A stretch of DNA of 64,000 nt, taken from the NCBI RefSeq assembly GCF_019578655.1, contig NC_063256.1, forward strand, positions 21,118,005-21,182,004. The letters are read 5' to 3'. Below are positions 55,977-64,000 of this stretch, piece by piece. Position numbers and translations under genes: made by a program. Position 1 is the first letter of the stretch, and each line of letters starts with the position of its first letter. Source of the DNA: Ricinus communis. Its lineage: Eukaryota > Streptophyta > Magnoliopsida > Malpighiales > Euphorbiaceae. The notes below the pieces were generated by a model that saw nothing but the letters and a program-made list of their open reading frames with translations, was not told the DNA's origin and searched no databases.

Positions 55977-57868
55977 TATCAACGTGGCTAACTTGTGCCA
56001 AACCGGTATTCAATGTTGATGTCTTTACCAAGGATCATTCACCTAATCAAGCCAAGAAACTCTAACTCCCAACAAGACCCTTAAATAACTTGTACTTAAG
56101 AACCTTAATTATAAAGAATTAAAGATTGTTTAACATAAACAAAAATTTAGATTAAACTAAGTTTGTAAAATACCAAGCCTTCACTTGATAAATTCACCAA
56201 ATTTATAAAGAATAAAAGAAGAGAATTAACTCCAAAATAATCAATATTGAATAACCACTGTTACATAGAAATGTGTACTAGCTTATATAGGCCTTGGAAA
56301 AACCTAATTCTATAATAATAAGGAAGCAAATAACGATAATACTAGGAATAGAACTCCTAAACTAAAAAGATAATTCAAAACAAGACTCTTAACTATTAAA
56401 AGATTTCTTTAAATGAACAAATACTCATAAAATTCATCCAACCCTAGCCCATATAATAAACATGGCATTTGAGCTTAAGTGACATGTAATAAGCAGCCCA
56501 ATCATAAGTATTGGACTCCAAATAGCTTGGCTTGTTTATCTTGGCCTAGTTTGACTTGTTCATGCCTCCATATATTGAATTAAGTTGATAAGAGTATCTT
56601 GAGGCTCATTCTCTTGATTAAGCCCAATCTCACTTGGACTTTGGATCTTACTAAACCTCCTAGTTGGAATAGGATTCCTAGTGGAAATAGGATTCCTTTC
56701 ATCGCTTGCACTCCTAATGTCATCAGAACTCTTTGCTGGATTAGGATTCCTAGTGGAATTAGAATTCCTTGTTGAAGTAGGATTCCTTGAGCATGTAGGA
56801 TTTTCATCATTAGGATTCCTAGTTGCAGTAGGATTCCTTGTGCTACATGGGTTCTCATCATCTTCCTTTTCTTTGAAAAGATTCATCTTTGAATCTTGCC
56901 CAAATATTATGAAAGAAGCAGAAATATAATCTTAACGAACAATAAGAACTTATAATCGACCTGCAAAATCTTTCACAAAAGCTGTTAGAGGAACTTTAGA
57001 ACAAATTATACTTTCAATGCCAACAAAGTCAACATGCTTAAAAGACTCCATTGTATCAAGCATCACATTCTCACTCTTCGCTTACTCAACTTTTGCCTCA
57101 TCTTCGACAATGACCTCTTGAATTTTGGACTCACTTAAAGGCAGCAAATCATTGTCCTTCTCACCATCTTTAATAATCACGTCTTCAAATTCTTCGTTAA
57201 CATCATTAAACTAATTTGTCTTCTCTACATCATCAACATTAGTTCCCAAAGATGGCTTAGACTCGACTTTATCTTCAAGATGCTTAGCATAACAATCAAC
57301 CAACCCATTTAAATCTTTAAAACTATGTTTAAGTGAATTAAGGCTGCTCCTTAAAGATTTTATATCCTTTGAAAGTTTATCATTGAAATCTTGACGCGAT
57401 TGTCTTTCTATCTTCTTTAGCTTAGGTTTAGGATTATAAAAATTTTGTCGATAGTTTTTATAATAATCATCATTCTTTCATTCCCACAATCTATCATAAG
57501 ATTGATAAAGAAGATCTCGGCGTCCTCTAGCAAGCTCCTCTTGATAAAACATCTCACACACACAACCTTAGGTGTTTAATATTCAAGCTTTAATCTTAGT
57601 GATTATAAAGGCTAAAACAATAAATTACCAAAAAACCAAAGTTGTAAGGACTAAATTACCGATGAATCAGATTTAGAACACACAAGTACACGAACTAAGA
57701 AAATAAAACTAGACTTAATGAACAAGATTAAGTCTAAACTCAATAAAACATATAAGAATAAGAGGAAATAACAAAAACTAAGCTTGATAAATGAATTAAA
57801 CGAAAAGGATAGATTTGGTTTTTGTAGAATAAAGAACATATTTAACAATTAAGAAACAAGGAAACAAA
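55977..57868 (-). mobile_element. Retroelement relic inserted in or replacing part of TNP2
   Basis: On the minus strand a coding-like sequence runs from about 57560 down to 56560 with a few stops: FYQEELARGRRDLLYQSYDR, KDIKSLRSSLNSLKHSFKDL and an acidic part, then (56886-56560) a low-complexity repeat of RNPTSTRNPNP type. The charged start resembles gag of some plant gypsy elements, but I do not recognise the family. 55977-56560 is AT-rich. Ends could not be fixed, so insertion and replacement are both possible. Confidence 0.5.
56640..56855. repeat. Minisatellite of GGATTCCTAGT type
   Basis: About ten imperfect units of 15-24 bp (AGGATTCCTAGTGGAAATAG). On the minus strand they encode RNPxSTRNP repeats in an otherwise coding-like frame. 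Confidence 0.7.
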
Positions 57869-58175
57869 TGAATTGGACTCTGAAAATAGCAAGGAATACT
57901 TACAGCCACTAATTGTAGAACATAAGCAAATGTGGCATGAAGGTGTGCAGACATATGATATTTCGAGGAAATAAAATTTCCAGATGCAAGCTGCACTTAT
58001 GTGGACAATCAGTGATTTCCATGCATATTCAATGTTGTCTGGTTAGAGTACTGGTATAAGAGAAAGAGTTGGAATCAGATGATGAGGATGAAGAAACATA
58101 AGAGGATGAGTGTTTGTACGATGAGACTGATAGTAATTTAGATAAGGTTGAACATTATTATTTTTGCTAATATGT
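57869..58175 (+). pseudogene. CACTA TNP2-type transposase, later fragments
   Basis: The frame gives EYLQPLIVEHKQMWHEGVQT, YDISRK, a stop, and then MQAALMWTISDFHAYSMLSG. This is the LxPLIDELKxLWxxGVxTYD and LLWTINDFPAYGMLSGW region of TNP2. It then jumps near 58040 to an acidic stretch (ELESDDEDEET, ECLYDETDSN) like the C-terminus of the protein, so the central catalytic part is deleted. Confidence 0.75.
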
Positions 58176-58319
58176 TTTAATCTATTGTTTTGAATTCTAA
58201 TCTGTAGAAAGATTTTTATTAGAAAGTGATTATCTATTAATTTAGAATTTTTTTTCCAATATTCTATTTGCATATTTGCCTCATATGGTTTGATTGTAGT
58301 TAGTATGAGGGGCTGATAT

Positions 58320-58560
58320 GGGTCTACACCGTCGGCCGAGGGATGGATGGGCAAGGGCGACCCAGACGAGGATCAGATGGCCGAGGTGGGCGAGGATCAG
58401 AGGCGCCACCACCATTATCACTTCCTCCTCCGCCAACTCCATTGTTATTTACTGCGTGACCACATATATCTCCTTCTACATCATCCCCACATATAGCACC
58501 CTCTCCATCGCAGTCACCCACACCATCTTCCACACCTTCTGATATGACATGCTAGAGTTC
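58320..58560 (+). pseudogene. Glycine/proline-rich start of CACTA second gene
   Basis: The plus-strand frame encodes GQGRPRRGSDGRGGRGSEAP followed by PPPLSLPPPPTP, then serine/proline-rich sequence. Proline-rich starts are usual for the accessory CACTA protein that carries the Transposase_24 domain downstream. Confidence 0.5.
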
Positions 58561-58689
58561 ATCCTTAGCCTCAGTAGCAAACTCGAGTGCTGCTAGCAGT
58601 TACTCGAGCTTCATTCTTGGATATGATTTAATTATTCAATGTTTGTTTATTTCTATTATTATGTACAATTTTTATTTAAAAAAATAGTT

Positions 58690-59945
58690 TTTTTTTTCAG
58701 TCCAATGCTTATTCGTCAACTATATCAAAGATTTTTCTGCAAAAATTAGATCATATTGGCCATTCGTGGAAGACAGTGCCACTGGTTACCAGAGATTATT
58801 ATTGGCAAGAGTTTCAAATTTAAAATTTTTTACCTAATACTTGTATTATTATTATGTTTATTAAATTATTTTAATAAGACATGGACCCGTTCTATGGGAG
58901 AGTATATATTCATTGTATAGGGGAGATTCTGCCGAATTTTTATTAGTTTTGTTTATTACTAACTATTTCCACACTTTCAAGTAACTTTCGACTAATATGC
59001 TTTTTTCATTATTTTTTAGAAGCACTTTACCTGGCAGCCACATCTCGAGACCCAAATTTGTAGGAGGTGGGAATCGCAGGTAGGTGTCTGATAACCCCAA
59101 TAAACTGTCAAGGTGGAGGAGATACGGCAAGAGACCGTTGGCTATCCGGTAGAATGTTCCAGACAGTTGGTAGCAAGAATGGTTCAAGTCTGAGTTTAAA
59201 GCCAAGTGTGCTACTACATCAAAGAACCGGTTGAGCGAGACAAGCGGACCTAGATCTAGTCCTTCACGCCATATTGAAGGTTTTATCTCTATGGTAGAGC
59301 GTATTAAGCGTATGGTGAGAATCATATCTTAAATTATATTTTTAATAATTATTTAATGTATAATATTTTCTTTGGTAGGCTAAAGAATTAGGTCGAGAGC
59401 TAGACTACGTTGAGCTTTTCGAGGCTATGCACATTAGCAAGAAGAATAAAGACTGGATTGATAGGAGGTTTAAGGAAGTAGCTGTAAGATTATTAAACTA
59501 ATTGTAGGATCGTTATCATAAGCTGAAGGAGAAAGCTAGTCAGACCCAAGATGGTTCAATGGAGACACAAGAGCCAGATCCTAAGCAATTTTTCTTATAG
59601 GCATCTGGTGGAGAGAAAAAGTGTCGAGTGTACAGCATGGGTGGGTGCTACTCACCAAGAGTTGTAGCAGGAACTACAACAGATGGAGGAGAAATAGGTA
59701 GCGGCACTAGAGGATCAGTGTGCAGCCATGGAGGCACAACAGGTTATAATGGAGAGGCAGATGCAGGAGTAGATGCACAAGCAAATAGAGGACATGCGAC
59801 ACCTCATTACAGAAATGGCAATATTCCGGCCAACTTGCACCTCAACAAGATCCTCCTTCATCCACCTCTTATCATGATCATTGACTTATTGACTATTGAT
59901 TGTTTTTATTTTTTTGTAGTTTTATGCATTCTATATACTTCATGA
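58690..59945 (+). pseudogene. CACTA second gene with Transposase_24 (Ptta/En/Spm) domain
   Basis: Exon-like blocks on the plus strand: 58700-58830 (an IxxxFxxxxLDHIGHSWKTVP-type start), 59021-59080 (KHFTWQPHLETQICRRWESQ), 59130-59325 (TSKNRLSETSGPRSSPSRHI then EGFISMVERIKRM) and 59380-59500 (AKELGRELDYVELFEAMHIS, KKNKDWIDRRFKEVA). These match the layout of the Transposase_24 family. The end (59640-59830) is a glutamine/glutamate-rich coiled coil (QQMEEK, LEDQCAAMEAQQVIMERQMQ). AT-rich introns with AG/GT-like ends appear to separate the blocks (for example 58830-59020 and 59326-59376). Stops are few (near 59505, 59600 and 59695), so this is the best-kept CACTA gene here. Related proteins are thought to bind subterminal repeats. 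Confidence 0.7.
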
Positions 59946-60084
59946 TATTATATTTTGTATGCAAATTTTTTTATTGATTTATATATAATTTCTCTCATTT
60001 TTCCATTTAATTTCTTTATAATATGCGTTTTACTAATAGTAATAATAAATAAATAAATAATATTTATATATTAAAAAATAAACA

Positions 60085-60639
60085 AAGTAGCGACGGATCA
60101 AAATTAAATATTATTTTCTTAAAAAAAAATAAATTAGCAATGGACACATAATCTGTCGCTAAAATAAGCGAAAAGTGAGGAACATGTCCGTTCCAAATTA
60201 GTGACATACCAAATCCGTCGCTAAACGTCTACGAGTTAGCGAGGGAAAGACAGTCGCTATATTTATGAAGTTCGTGACAAATAGTATCCGTCACTAAATG
60301 GCAAGGACTCAACTATAGACTTTCCGCTGCCATTATAGCAAGGGACACAATCCGCCGCTAACAAGATTCTTTAGCAACGATCCGTCCCTTGCTAAGTCTT
60401 TGCTACTCTCTCCAATTTCGTCAGCCACTTTACAAGTCTTTCCCACCATTTACCGATGATTATATGTTGCCTCATCAATCACTAATTTAGAGACAGGCTT
60501 AAAATTTCCATTGGTAAGTGATTAGCAACGACCACTTTAGCGACGGATGGTTTCCGTTGCTAAGTTGCCTTACCGACGGATATAATCCCTCTAGCGATAG
60601 TCTCCATCTGTCGCTATTTCCCTGTTTTCTTTTGTGGTG
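60085..60639. repeat. Subterminal repeats and 3' end of CACTA element 2
   Basis: Many copies of AGCGACGGAT and its complement (about 60090, 60153, 60209, 60350, 60540 and 60610), ending in GTGGTG. Confidence 0.8.
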
Positions 60640-61160
60640 CTTAAAATAGCCCAAATTTATATGTATAGTTGAATTGCCATTAGAAAATTAATCAAAGCAG
60701 TCCAAATTTGTATGTATAGCTGATTTGTCATTAGAAATTTTATCAAAGCAAATGTAAAATTTCAGGATCCTAAATTTGAAGTAAAGAATAAGAAGTTTAC
60801 ACAAAATTGGTTTATTTGAAACAGTACATTTTAACATCAAGTCGAAATTATGAAATATGTAAAAGGTTAAATTTAATTAATAATTGAACCTTATAATTAA
60901 TATTTTTGATTCTTTATTTTATCAAGTAATATTTTTAAAAACTAAAAATTAAGGACCAAATGTAAATTATATCGATAAAGGTGGGTGAGTGTATTGAAAC
61001 TTCAAACTAGAAGAAAAATAAATAATAATTTCACTTAATTCTTAAACAAAATGGATGATTCGAGTTAAAATCAATTAGAAATAGTAATTGCTCTAAAATT
61101 TAAGGAAATAAAGGTTAATCTTACTATTATTATGCCTTCTAGTTGTCTCACATTTTTAGA
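60640..61160. other. Flanking AT-rich sequence with a short tandem duplication
   Basis: 60648-60755 has two copies of about 55 bp (CCAAATTTATATGTATAGTT, CCAAATTTGTATGTATAGCT). No gene seen in the rest. Confidence 0.55.
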
Positions 61161-61161
61161 T

Positions 61162-61179
61162 TATATATATATATATATG
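61162..61179. repeat. (TA)n tract at the boundary of the viral insertion
   Basis: Nine TA units directly before virus-like coding sequence. Confidence 0.85.
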
Positions 61180-61184
61180 TATCC

Positions 61185-61420
61185 AAATGTAAGGAAGATT
61201 ATTAAAAATCTTATAAGAAAAAATATTTTTATAAAAGCAGAAAGGTGCCAAATAATAAATAAAGTTTTTACAAAAAGCCATCTTCTTCAAAAAAATCTTC
61301 AAAATAGAAGTCCAAAAAAGATTTTAGCAAAATTACTTGCTTCAAGTGTAGCAAGAGAAAAGCCGTACTTCACAGTATTGTAAGTTTTCTAAAAAGCTTC
61401 AGGAGCATTAAATAGAAGAA
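61185..61420 (+). pseudogene. Pararetroviral coat-protein end with zinc knuckle
   Basis: A lysine/serine-rich stretch (about 61245-61310) leads to a zinc-knuckle region starting ITCFKC near 61335. In caulimovirids the basic tail and CX2CX4HX4C knuckle close the capsid protein and bind nucleic acid. Here the frame shifts inside the knuckle and the histidine position appears to be lost. Everything before about 61185 (movement protein, most of the capsid) is absent. Confidence 0.6.
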
Positions 61421-61878
61421 GAAGTTTTAAACAAAATTTCAGCTCTTCTGGTTGAAGCCTCTGAATCGGAGTTTTCTAATCCCTCTGATAACGAAGAAGA
61501 ATTCCAAATTGATGAAATTAAAACCTCATCTGAATACTCTGAATCGGATTCTGATAAGGTTCCAAATACCATTAATATGTTCACTAGGCAATAAGAAACT
61601 CTTCTTGAAACTGACAAGCATATTAATGACCCCTAAATTCAAAAACAAGTTTTGAAAGAAATTTTAAAAATTGAAACCCTTGTCCCTTCATCTAATAGGA
61701 ACACCTACGATCTTACTATGATTTTGGAAAAAGAAAAAAAGCAAAAGCATCCCCTTTGTACTGTCCAAAAACTCCAAAAGAAATTAAAGCTATTAAAATA
61801 GAACTCAAAGAATTAAAAGAAAAACAACAAAATGATTCTGTTTTACTCCAAAGCCTGATTTCAAAGCAAAACAGTTAA
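61415..61878 (+). pseudogene. Acidic linker region of the pararetrovirus
   Basis: The frame from 61415 encodes an acidic, serine-rich stretch (ASESEFSNPSDNEEE) and stops near 61592; later pieces are lysine/glutamate-rich and coiled-coil-like. No catalytic motif. Such linkers lie between the knuckle and the protease in several caulimovirids. Confidence 0.4.
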
Positions 61879-62448
61879 TCAGATTCTGATGAAGAAAATG
61901 ATTTTTATAATCTTAAGGTTTTTGAGAGTGTTCCAGAAAATTTCATAAATGTTCTAAAAGAAATAACCTCAAGAAAATATCTGATTCAGATAAAACTTAT
62001 TTTCCTTGATGATTTTCAAAGAGAAACTATAGCTTCGTTTGATATCGGAGCATACCTAAATTGTATCAATTACGAGTTAGTTCCTAGAAGGTATCGTCAA
62101 GAGACAAATGAAAGACTCACTTCTGCCAATAATTTAAAGATTAAAATTGCCAGAAAAACTGAAGCTGCAATTTTAAGCAAAGATGTTGCTTTAAAAAATA
62201 TTTGCATTCTTACAAAGTATTTACATCAAAGAGTTATTTTGGGTACTCCTTTCATTAATTTGATTACTCCCTTCAAAGTAACTACAGATGGTATCATTTT
62301 CAAAGCTAAGAATTCAAAAGTTATTTTTTCTTTTTTAGAAAAATCTAAGAAAAGAAATCTCAATCTTATAAAGGCTCATTCGATTTATAATTTTGAGATA
62401 AATACTTTAATTAAGGGAAAGCAAACCCGGCTACTCCATTTGAAGTAA
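61879..62448 (+). pseudogene. Pararetroviral aspartic protease
   Basis: An open stretch of 190 codons without an ATG at its start. The active-site region reads FDIGAYLN at 62038-62061, where the usual motif is D-T/S-G-A; the second residue is isoleucine, which should abolish or reduce activity. A later ILGTPFI-like block (62235-62259) fits the conserved second half of the fold. The protease cuts the viral polyprotein. It ends in a stop at 62446. Confidence 0.7.
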
Positions 62449-62585
62449 GATATAGGTTTATAAAGAACTCAAAACCAATTACAAAGTGATTTTATTCAAA
62501 AAAAGATTTTTGATTTTCAAAGAAAAATTTGAAAGAGAAGTTTGTTTAGATCTTCCAAATACTTTTTGGAATAAAAAAACAACAT

Positions 62586-63280
62586 ATGATAGATTTACCA
62601 TATGAAAAAGAATTTAGTGAAAGACAAATCTCTACTAAAGCCAGGCCCATTCAAATGAATGAGGCCTTAGAAAACCATTGTAGGATAGAAATCCAAGACT
62701 TGGAGAAAAAAGGTTTAATTACCAAATCACGATCCTCCTCGTCTTGTGCAGCTTTCTATGTTAATAAAAATAGTGAAATAGAAAGAGGTACCCTTAGGTT
62801 AGTAATTAACTATAAACCTTTAAACAAAGCTCTAAAGTGGATTAGATATCCTATTCCAAACAAAAGAGATCTTCTTTAAAAGCTTCATTCTGCTTTCATT
62901 TTTTCAAAATTTGATATATGAAGTCAGGATTTTGGCAAATCCATATTCATCCCAGAGGCTGTTACAAAATTGCATTCACAGTTCCATTTGGCCAGTATGA
63001 ATGGAATATAATGCTATTTGTTTTAAAAAATGCCCCTTCTGAATTTCAAAGAATTATGAATGACATTTTTAATCCCTATTCAAAGTTCTGCATTGTATAT
63101 ATTGATGATATACTAATTTTTTCAAATTTTCTTGAACAACATTTTAAACATTTAGAGAAGTTTTTTTATGTTGTCAAGAAAAATGGTTTAGTTGTTTTCA
63201 AAATCCAAAATCTCTTTATTTCAAACAAAGATCAAATTTCTTGGGCATTACATCTCTCGAGGAACTATTACTCCAATTGA
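62586..63280 (+). pseudogene. Pararetroviral reverse transcriptase
   Basis: The frame 62586-62879 holds the N-terminal finger region (EIQDLEKKGLITKSRSSSSC, RLVINYKPLNKAL). After a small insertion near 62915-62920 the frame changes and 62918-63280 holds the palm: SGFWQIHI, FTVPFGQYEWN, and the catalytic YIDDIL at residues 61-66 of this segment (63098-63115). The enzyme copies pregenomic RNA into DNA. A second frame change is near 63195. The catalytic aspartates are kept although the gene is broken. Confidence 0.88.
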
Positions 63281-63910
63281 AAGATCTCTAGCCTTTACTT
63301 TAAAGTATCCTAATAAAATTTTGAAAAAGACTCAATTACAAAGATTTTTTGGTAGTTTAAATTATGTCATGGACTTATATCCAAATTTAAACTGTTTAGC
63401 AAAGTCTTTCCATTATAGGTTGAAGAAAAATCCCCATGCATGGTCTGATGAGCATACAAAGATTGTTCAAAGCATCAAAAAGCAAGTTTTTGAAATTCCA
63501 TGTTTGAAACTTGCCAATCTATCTGCATTCAAAATAGTTGAAACTGATGCATCAGATTTAGGTTATGGTGCAATTCAAAGCAATAAAGAATGCATTATCC
63601 AGTTTACTTCTGTGCACTGGAATGACACTCAAAAAAATTATTCAACCATAAAAAAAAAATTCTTTCAATAGTCCTATGCATTTCAAAATTGTAAAGTGAT
63701 CTTTTAAATTAAAAATTTCTTTTAATGATTGATTGTAAATTTGCAAAAGAAGTGTTACAAAAAGATGTTCAAAACATAGCTTCAAAGCAAATCTTTGCCA
63801 GATGGCAAACTATTCTTTCTATTTTTAATTTTAAAATTGAACACATACGAGGATATTCAAATTTAGTACGAGACTTTCTAACCAGAGAGTTCCTTCAAAA
63901 CAAGGAGTGA
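63192..63910 (+). pseudogene. Pararetroviral RNase H and polymerase end
   Basis: 63192-63671 continues the RT thumb (KIKFLGHYISRG) and enters RNase H with ETDASDLGYGAI; the first catalytic aspartate is residue 119 of this segment. After a break near 63665-63725 the frame changes again; 63725-63910 holds ASKQIFARWQTILSIFNFKI and DFLTREFLQ, the usual C-terminal block of caulimovirid polymerases. RNase H removes the RNA template. Confidence 0.85.
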
Positions 63911-63912
63911 CA

Positions 63913-64000
63913 ATGCCCCGAAAAATAAAAGCAAAGGATAAAGAAGAAAAGCCAAAAGGAAGTTGAAAAATAATATAAAGCCCAAAGAATGAGATAATTC
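63913..64000 (+). pseudogene. Start of a reading frame after the polymerase (short)
   Basis: An ATG 2 nt after the polymerase stop opens MPRKIKAKDKEEKPKGS and then stops near 63964. It is in the position of the next viral ORF. Too little is in the window to name it. Confidence 0.35.

Larger units (their letters stand above)
43513..60639 (+). mobile_element. CACTA transposon 2, autonomous-type but broken, with nested insertions
   Basis: The 3' end is clear: on the minus strand CACCACAAAAGAAAACAGGG from 60639, followed inward by AGCGACAGAT-type repeats. The proposed 5' end (CAGTGTTGTTGTTG at 43513) is degenerate but also followed by TAGTGATGAATAGTATTCAT and CCATCGCTAATG motifs. Unity is supported by a repeat of about 105 bp found at 44995-45315 and again at 58866-58950, on either side of the nested elements. 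Contents: TNP2-like and Transposase_24-like remnants, a 9.4-kb Athila-like element (45408-54838) and another relic (55977-57868). Confidence 0.65.
61185..64000 (+). mobile_element. Endogenous pararetrovirus (Caulimoviridae), decayed
   Basis: A single-orientation series of coat-protein-like zinc knuckle, protease, reverse transcriptase and RNase H without integrase or LTRs, as in plant pararetroviruses. Frameshifts and stops are spread over all parts, so it is an old genomic copy. The genus is not determined. It runs past the window edge. Confidence 0.88.

Noticed and set aside
58318..58542. Minus-strand acidic, glycine-rich protein in 58324-58533
   Set aside because: It is the shadow of the plus-strand proline/glycine-rich CACTA region, which fits its neighbours in strand and family.
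1..64000. tRNA genes, host exons or a complete active element
   Set aside because: I looked for tRNA-like A and B boxes with cloverleaf pairing and for multi-exon host genes and found none that I could support; every recognised gene has disabling changes or lacks essential parts.

Overview
The window looks like repeat-dense heterochromatin of a flowering plant, most likely a eudicot. The evidence is AT-rich DNA packed with Ty3/gypsy (Athila-like, Tat/Ogre-like, Tekay/Del-like) and SIRE-like Ty1/copia retrotransposons, two CACTA transposons, a Mutator-type foldback MITE, a Helitron-type end, three plant-type 5S rRNA genes and an endogenous caulimovirid. I found no convincing single-copy host protein gene. 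Almost every coding stretch is a broken transposon or virus gene. All identifications are by eye from motifs and internal comparison; no database search or alignment program was run.

Layout. 0-5.1 kb: a gypsy integrase fragment interrupted by a copia-type LTR, then two SIRE-like LTRs tail to tail as a large inverted repeat. 5.1-8.95 kb: unassigned AT-rich DNA, a Helitron-like 3' end, a 325-bp Mutator-type MITE with a 9-bp target duplication, and a third SIRE-like LTR. 8.96-15.41 kb: a complete but pol-less Athila-like element with two LTRs. 15.4-18.96 kb: unidentified sequence and Tat-type LTR remnants rich in CTCGCGCGAG palindromes. 18.96-22.69 kb: the 3' part of another Athila-like element whose ORF1 is split by a block of three tandem 5S rRNA genes. 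23.3-31.5 kb: a minus-strand SIRE-like copia relic (RT, RNase H, an extra ORF, LTRs) whose RNase H is interrupted by a CACTA element, itself carrying an LTR. 31.5-43.5 kb: LTR remnants, a second large inverted LTR pair, and a Tat/Ogre-like element with a recognisable gag. 43.5-60.64 kb: a large CACTA element with TNP2-like and Transposase_24-like remnants, split by a 9.4-kb pol-less Athila-like element and by a second retroelement relic. 61.2-64 kb: a decayed endogenous pararetrovirus (coat-protein zinc knuckle, protease, reverse transcriptase, RNase H) starting next to a (TA)n tract.

How the parts relate. The nesting gives relative ages: copia before the CACTA in it, before the LTR in that; the 43.5-60.6 kb CACTA before the Athila-like element in it. 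Both Athila-like elements with two LTRs lack RT, RNase H and integrase, so they would have needed proteins in trans. The two CACTA elements share the subterminal motif AGCGACGGAT and probably belong to one family.

Most interesting for follow-up: the near-integral trimer of 5S rDNA inside a retrotransposon ORF; a hairpin plus GTGTGGGG module near the 3' ends of the Athila-like elements whose stems differ but still pair; TATA-type promoters placed just before ORF1 in two Athila-like elements; an ORF1-like gene in a copia element; and family-specific palindrome clusters in every LTR family of the window.
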